A stretch of DNA of 64,000 nucleotides, from the NCBI GenBank assembly GCA_022410635.1, contig JAJVDF010000247.1, forward strand, positions 1,151,216 to 1,215,215, read 5' to 3'. Source of the stretch: Tretioscincus oriximinensis. Taxonomy: Eukaryota > Chordata > Lepidosauria > Squamata > Gymnophthalmidae. The first letter of the stretch is position 1, and every line of letters starts with the position of its first letter. Shown piece after piece: positions 57,721-64,000 of this stretch. The notes beneath the pieces were generated by a model that saw nothing but the letters and a program-made list of their open reading frames with translations, did not search any database and was not told the DNA's origin. A program made the position numbers and the translations under genes.

Positions 57721-59029
57721 TTCCAAGGATAAAAGAAGAGAACAATTGTAGTACAATTATTTTTGTTAGCAATTTTGTTAGCAATCTATGGGCTCATTGG
57801 TCATAGCACAAACAAAAATAAAATGGGAGAAGTTGCTTAACATATGTAAGACATAAAGGTTTATGATTCTTTTAAAATATTTTTCAGNAAACGCCTAGAC
57901 TGAGTTACCTACACTTAGCTAAACACACAGCTTTAGTCTGGTTTAAGGAGTTTATTCGCCACATTGTCTGCGGGGGAATAGCGCCAATTCAAATCAGATC
58001 TATGTTAAGATCCCTCTAAGCTAAGGGTTTAGACAATTTCCTAACTTTTCCTTGGCACAATGTTCCATCATCATCTTCTTTAGCCATATGTGTTAACTGA
58101 GGCTTTGCTAGGTTTCCCTGTGCATCTAGAGCAGATCTTTTCCATCCACATAGTGAAATCCCTGCATCTTCCATTGTAAGCTGCCTGCAGCCCTGTTTTC
58201 TGTCGTCCATGCTCTCATAAGAAGACAAGCAGCATGAGAAGGCTAACAGGACTGCAGGACTGCAGCTGGCCAGACACGCACAGCTCAGTCTTCTGAGGTC
58301 TTTTCGGCATCCTTGCGCCAGCTCCGTGCAACTCGAAATAAAAGTATGTCCCCTCTTTTTCCCAGCAAAATCCACAATTGCTGGTAGACTGCAGATTTTA
58401 TTCGCTTTCCCCCTTTGTATGGACGTAGCCTATGTTAATGGTAGTCCACAGTCATCATGTCTACATTCAGGTTAATGCTGCCTGATCCAGATTAAAAATG
58501 GGCCGTCTGTATGCAAACTGGATTCACGTGAGCATGAGTGTGGCCGCAAGAGGCATGCTTTGTTCAGGCAATGCAGTAAATTCACCTTCAAATCCTCTTC
58601 ACATCACCTTTGAAATTTTTTTTTGCTGGGAAATGATGTTTTTGCTTCAAAGTCAATATGGGACTAGTGGTGAACATTCAAACCCAGCTATGAATTGCCC
58701 TACCAATTGTGTTTGAGCAACAGAGAAACAGGCAAATTCTATATATTGTTCCACTTCTAATGCAGTTACACTTGTTTAATGTGTACGCATATTGCTATAG
58801 CTAATCAGGATCAAGGTATTGTGGATTTATTAAAATGGATCTAGTTTGGTACATGTGTAAAATGGCCTAAGAAAACTTATTGCCTTCTAAACTCCAGTGG
58901 TTTAGGATTACAGCAATTCCCACCTGCTCTGTTTAGCTGTAGCCACACATTAAAGCTGTAGCCACACGAGATTTTCCTGCCACAATGGTAATATCATCAT
59001 CATGATTTCACTACATGTCTTTTGCTTAG
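57721..59029. other. Intergenic, nothing recognised
   Basis: A short direct repeat AGCTGTAGCCACAC occurs at about 58937 and 58958. Open frames near 58016-58375 show no family resemblance. Confidence 0.5.
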
Positions 59030-59320
59030 GAATTCGTCTCTTGCCTGGGAGATCGGGTTTTGAAGCCTGTGTGGGACGTGGGGAGTGGTGAGCACCTTCC
59101 AATAGCCTGTAGCTCTAGCCAACTCAGCTATTCGAAAGCACGAATTGCAAGAAATTGCAACTGACTGCAAGTACATACATGGGAACCACCATAGCCTGGT
59201 GGGGAAGATAGAATGTGAGCCTTCGGGCAAAATATATCCTTGTAAGCCACTTTGAGTCCCTTTGAAAGGTGAGAAAAGCGGGGTATAAGAACCAAGTTCT
59301 TCTTCTTCTTCTTCTTCTTA
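59030..59320 (+). mobile_element. tRNA-related SINE, family A, with (CTT)n tail
   Basis: GGAATTCGTCTCTTGCCTGG, GAGATCGGGTTTTGAAGCC, CTGTAGCTCTAGCCAACTC and AAGCGGGGTATAAGAACC are in order, followed by CTTCTTCTTCTTCTT. Confidence 0.92.
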
Positions 59321-61094
59321 ACGGAGTTTTTGCAGTGCACATGGAAAAAAGATCCTTTGCCCCGGAATATTCTTTAGCTGATCTTTTGCAAAATTGCCAT
59401 GGCTGCAGCCGGGGGAGGGGGTGGGTGGGTGAGAAGCCTTCCTGTGTGTAGGATTAGCAGGATTATCAGAATACTGCAAGAATATACGAACACAAGACAA
59501 TGCAGAATTGCATACTGAGCATGCTCAGTATTACTTCCTGGTTAGTTGTCTCACACACCAGCACAGAAGTCTTGGTTGAGCATGCTTTTGATTTTTTCCT
59601 AGGGAAACAAGCATAGAGTAACCTCCCCCATAGTAGTTCAGAGATCAACAATCTGTGTGATACTGTAGGTTAGGGTGAGGTGCTGGGGAACCTCTTGGTT
59701 TCTGTCTCCAGTGATGAGATGGGAAAGAATCCCATGGATTAAGAGCCGTGCTATTACCTCTCACTCTAGCCTATGACATAGGTTGTTGTGACAATAAAAA
59801 CTGAGGCGAGACCAATAGTTGGGCTACCTTGAGACTATTAGAAGAAAGGCTTGATAGATACCAAATTAATATCTAGACTTGTGCTTCAGTTGCTGTCCAT
59901 GATTAGAGCCAGAAGATCCTGTTAAAATACATTTAACTATCAAGGGTTCTTCCCCTCCCACCTCTGTTTTGGTTTTTAAAAATAAACTCCAAGCTTTATA
60001 AAGTGCAAATTCACAGGGGCAGGTAGTGGCCGATTCAGCTCTTATCCATCTGCTCAATTTTACACTTTATTTTATTTATAATGTTTGCATTGCAGAGGCC
60101 AGGTGCTTGGAGTCATGGTCGCTCCAGGAGGGTGTACAGGAAGCATCAATCATAGCTAAAGGCTACTCCACTCTCTTTGTCAGCTATCTACATGACATCC
60201 CCACCCCCACCCCATTTCCATCCATTTATCTGCTTTGTACCAATTCGTTACACATATGCCGAATCACCTTCTGGAGGCACACAGTGCTCTCGAATCAATG
60301 CAGAACAATGAGGTTCCGCTAGCAGGGGGCACACGCCAACCTTTCACTGCAGAAGTAGTATACGATTCTGTCCTCACCAAGCCATATTCTGGGCTACATC
60401 TGGGAATATGAGCCTACTGTTCACATACTAGTGTTGACTGTGTATAGTCTGCACTGGCATGTGAATGGTCAAGCTCTGTCCAGCTCAGATTAAGATTCAG
60501 TGGCGACAGGGCCTAACTGTATTTTCCGGACACTCCGGTTAATTTGAAAGTATTGGAAATTGCCTCATAGATGACTTCCTCCTACCAACTTTCTATAGCG
60601 GCAAGGTCGTTTGTTATTGTTGACGACTGGCACCTGGTCTATACTGAACCAAATCTCTGATCTATTAGGGTAGTATTGTTTAATACAATCTGGTCTTAAC
60701 TGTCCAGGATTATAAGCCTTACCAGAAGGTGGTCAGGACTGAATGTGGACGTTCTGATCACGAAATAATTAGCTACAGCCATTTCCTACATCCCATGTGT
60801 CGGGGTGTGGGGTACTTTTTTCTCTCAAAGGCCATTGGATATTTGTAACATCACTTGAGGGCCATACCAGGCCGCACCATATCCCTGCTAGGCTCTGCCC
60901 CACCTACCTAGGCATCTGCCGATGCTCTTCCCTCACCCAGGCCCACAAAATCAGTGTTTCCAATGTCCCCCCTCACCCTCTCTCCCTTGTCCTCCTTCCT
61001 CACCTCCCTCCCTCTTGTTTTTGAATTTCACTCCATGTTTTAACAAAGTGATGAACTATTATTTAGCCAGGGAAGTCTAACGGTTCCTCAGGGA
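59321..61094. other. Intergenic; family-A MITE at about 60370-60516
   Basis: The MITE copy shows CATATTCTGGGCTACATC, TAGTGTTGACTGTG and TGCACTGGCATGTGAATGG, ending CGACAGGGCCT. The rest shows nothing recognisable. Confidence 0.65.
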
Positions 61095-61111
61095 CAGGGT
61101 GGATTTGATTT

Positions 61112-61263
61112 GCAGGGAGTCACGAACAAGAGCAGCATATTTTGCTTTCCTCTGTTCGGACTGCCCAGGTGCATCTGGTGGGCCTCTGTGTGACACAGAA
61201 TGCTGGACTCGATGGGCTGTGGCCTGATCCAGTATGGCTCTTCTTATGTTCTTATGTTCTTAT
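61112..61263 (+). mobile_element. CR1 LINE 3' end inserted in the hAT terminus
   Basis: It runs from GCAGGGAGTCACGAACAAG to TTCTTATGTTCTTATG. It separates the hAT terminal bases from the rest of the element. Confidence 0.9.
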
Positions 61264-61340
61264 GATTTAAATCTAACTGATTTAAATCACGATTTAAATC
61301 ACTAGTCAGTAAGGCTTGATTTAAATCAGTGATTTAAATC
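61264..61340. repeat. Five GATTTAAATC subterminal repeats of the hAT element
   Basis: Exact 10-mers start at 61264, 61279, 61291, 61318 and 61331. hAT transposases bind short subterminal repeats, so these are the likely binding sites (inference). Confidence 0.85.
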
Positions 61341-61701
61341 AAAGTTTCTACCTAAACTAATTCTTGCTATTTTAACATGCANGTAGATGAAGATTTTTAG
61401 AATCACTTTTTATATTACTTTTTTTCTCCCCAGTTTAATGGGTTAATCATTCATATTTGGACACCACTGTTCTGTTGTACTTAGGAAGGAGAAAAATAAT
61501 CCTGACCTTAATAACAATTTAAATAGATTTATTCAACTGAAACAATAACATTACAGCATAAGTTATTTGCTTAAACAAACATCCATGTTTGTTAACTAAT
61601 TTGGCTAAACAATATATATATATATTTTAAGAAACTTAGACTGTCAGCCCAGCCGACACATGAAAAACATAAAAACTACTGTCCCTGCTGTCCTCTGTAG
61701 C

Positions 61702-63749
61702 TCAGTTGTCATCATCTTCATCATCATCTTCTTCTTTGTTCCTATTCATAATCTGGAAAAGAAAAACAAGCTTTCCTGCTTTATTGTGTCCCAACCGATT
61801 TCTCAATTTAGAATGAATGAGTCCAAAGGAAGAGAATATTCTTTCAATGCCTGCAGAAGAAGCTACTGCTGTCAAAAGTGAAATCATTACTTGAACAGTC
61901 TCTAAATCCAAGCGCTTAAGTGACTTCCACCAGTTTACTGGTGTGACCTTCCTTAAAATATCTTCAGCAAACATATATTTCTTGAATGGTTCCCCCTTAG
62001 CTCTGAGGTTTATTATAGTTGGCATTAAAGATGGATGATTGCTGGATACCCATGTCATAGCTAACTCCTCTTCCTCAGTACTTAGGTTTTGACCCTGATA
62101 TTGGATATTGACAATATTTGCCAAAAAATGAGCTGGAGTCAGTGCTTGTCCCATTCGTTTGTTTACTGCTTGTAATTTAATTCTGTCCACGTGTAGTTCT
62201 GTTTTTAAGTGTTCACTCTGTTCCTTCCAAATTTCAACAGCATCCGCAATAAAACAGCTATTTTTCTGTATTTTGTTTAAAGCTTGAGAGATGGGTTTCA
62301 GAAAGCTCAGCATATGTTCAACATTTCTCTTAAGCCCAATGTTGAGGATTTTGGCCGTGACAGTGCCATCTATTTTATCTCGATTTTCTTCACAAAGTGT
62401 CATCAGAAAAGGCCAGTTTTTGATATACTGCTCAAAACAGTTCACCACAGAGTTCCATCTAACATCTTGTGGGAGCGTTAGCTTGGTTCCACCCATCCTT
62501 TTCAGAGCTGCTGCAGCAAAATGATTATTACGGAAGTATTTANCAATTTCAACAACATTAGCCTTTATTTCTGGAACACTTAAGTCTTTGGCTAAGAGGT
62601 GCAGCAAATGAGCACTGCAACCATATGTTATTAGCAGCTTTATATTCCCTCCCTGCTCTTCTAAATCTCTTCTCATCTTGGATACGTTTGCAGCATTGTC
62701 AGTGACCAAACTGCGTACTAGACATTTGAATTTTTGTTCACATGTCGTTATAGCTTTTACTGCCACTTCTTGTAAGTATTCTGCTGTGTGTGCATTTTCT
62801 GACGTATCAGTTGTTTGTGCAAGGAAGACTTTACCTTCTTCTGTTGTTATACAAGCACATACAATAGGATCATTGTGGACATTACTCCACCCATCAATAC
62901 TTAGGTTAACAATTTTACCCTCCAGAGCTGTTGCACATTGCTCCATTTGTGATACACTTGATCCAGCAGTTTCCCTGCAACATCAGCTCTGCTGGGTGGA
63001 CTGTATCCTGGTCCCAGTGACTGAACCATATTAATGAAATGTGGGTTCTCAGTCAGACGGAAAGAAGAGTTCGTTGCATAAATAAACTGGGCAATTTTTT
63101 CATCAATCAACTCTTTTTCTAATCTGCTAGTTCTTATCACAAACCTATCTATGGTGGTTCCAGGAGGTAAAGGTTTTTTCTTTCTTTTGGGTGATGGTGA
63201 TATGTGGCTGTGGGTGTCTGATGCTGCTGATGCTGCTAATGAAGCACTATCCTGGATGGATAATTCTGAGACTGTAGAACAGGATGATGGTGATCTTGGA
63301 GGTGGATAGTTTCCAGAATCCATGAACTCCCCTAAACAAAAATAGGCAATGCTGTTATTTTATTGTTTATACAATTTCTGCTTATTGTACACAACACATC
63401 ACTGCCCCTGCCCCAAAAGGAATTTTTTCTTCTTCATCATAACTGTACCAAATGACAGTAACATGCAGTAATAATAAGAAATATAATTTTTCTCACACAT
63501 GACAGTTCAGTCTTTAGAAATAGGATTCAATAAAAATGTTTACCAACCTGAAGATCCTGCCTGTTCAGAAGTGTTTCTTTGGTCATCTTCATCACCGCAC
63601 TTCTCATGATGTTGCCTCATTCGCGCCACCAGGCCTTGCATCTCTTTGTTGCATCGTTTTCATTTTGCATGCATGCCTGCCTTACCAATAGGCGAAGGAG
63701 CTTCATTAAANTATTCCCAAACTGGGTCTCTTTTACGGCCTGCTGCCAT
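61702..63749 (-). pseudogene. hAT transposase, two exons, BED finger to hATC domain, disabled
   Basis: Exon 1 (63548-63749) encodes a BED zinc finger (DPVWEYFNE-like start, then RCNKEMQGLVARMRQHHEKC). Exon 2 starts at 63331 after an intron with GT at 63547 and a TTTGTTTAG acceptor. Phase 1 is compatible. Exon 2 has the RNase H-like core (NLSIDGWSNVHND, LVTDNAANVSKM, YGCSAHLLHLLAKDL) and the C-terminal dimerisation motif (SSAGIERIFSSFGLIHSKLR). Defects are a TGA where the first finger cysteine is expected and a frameshift near 62945; one codon also contains N. Total length is about 620 residues, normal for hAT. The product would cut and paste the element. Confidence 0.9.
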
Positions 63750-64000
63750 TATAAGGAAAGAATGTAATAAACCTCAGATCGTACACACAAACAGATCCAG
63801 ATTTGTCTGTCTGTGGCTATGTGCAGTATTGTGCTCAAAGTTTCACTTTCATTTTCTTGTCTGCTTGCCCTTCCTCCTCCTCACACTTAGATTCACATTC
63901 TTCTTGTGTTGTGCAGATCTATTCCACTCCAAACAATCAGAAACATATTGTCTAACTTCTTAGACTTGGCACTGAAGGGGTTGATTCTGTATTCATAGGT

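Larger units (their letters stand above)
61095..64000 (-). mobile_element. Near-complete hAT transposon, running off the right edge
   Basis: Its 3' terminus is CAGGGTGGATTTGATTT at 61095-61111, interrupted by a CR1 copy. Subterminal GATTTAAATC repeats follow, then a two-exon transposase read toward the left end. The other terminal repeat lies beyond position 64000. Confidence 0.85.

Noticed and set aside
58016..58375. 119-codon minus-strand frame with many cysteines
   Set aside because: There is no regular cysteine spacing, no family resemblance and no splice support.

Overview
The window is vertebrate nuclear DNA, most likely from a squamate reptile (a lizard; gecko-like is only a guess). 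The evidence is the repeat content: many CR1 3' ends ending in TTCTTATG-type microsatellites, L2-type LINE sequence, two abundant tRNA-derived SINE families, hAT and Tc1-like DNA transposons and many short foldback MITEs. Isolated single N bases are scattered throughout. There are no bacterial operons and no long host ORFs. Host coding sequence is visible only as short exons with splice sites.

The main result is one host gene on the minus strand, filling the left quarter (53-16500). Six coding exons with canonical splice sites and mutually compatible phases encode the first 198 residues of an IZUMO1 orthologue, the sperm Ig-superfamily protein needed for gamete adhesion and fusion. Exons, 5' to 3': 16500-16269, 14214-14140, 12276-12193, a 21-nt microexon 8410-8390, 3554-3474, and 153-53. 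All nine family cysteines expected in this part are present, and the last seven have the mammalian spacing. The remainder (end of the Ig domain, membrane segment, tail) lies beyond the left edge. A CRE palindrome and two RFX half-sites lie just upstream of the start codon, which would fit a spermatid promoter. The introns hold CR1, SINE and MITE copies.

From 16.8 to 31.6 kb the DNA is intergenic and dominated by small transposons: a SINE split by an endonuclease-domain fragment of a LINE, copies of a TAGG-ended MITE with 8-bp target duplications, a second foldback MITE family, SINEs, an L2 tail and microsatellites. From about 32.4 to 38.3 kb there is mostly unique, repeat-poor AT-rich DNA that may hold regulatory elements. 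From 38.3 to 53.7 kb repeats return: a Tc1-like relic, a 381-bp hAT-like foldback, a decayed CR1 with reverse transcriptase, simple repeats and CR1 fragments. A long non-CR1 LINE lies on the minus strand at 53.9-57.7 kb, with endonuclease, reverse transcriptase retaining YADD, and a Cys/His tail. The right end (61.1 kb to the edge) is a nearly complete hAT transposon with a two-exon BED/hATC transposase, disabled by a stop in the zinc finger and a frameshift.

No tRNA or rRNA gene, CRISPR array or second host gene could be supported.
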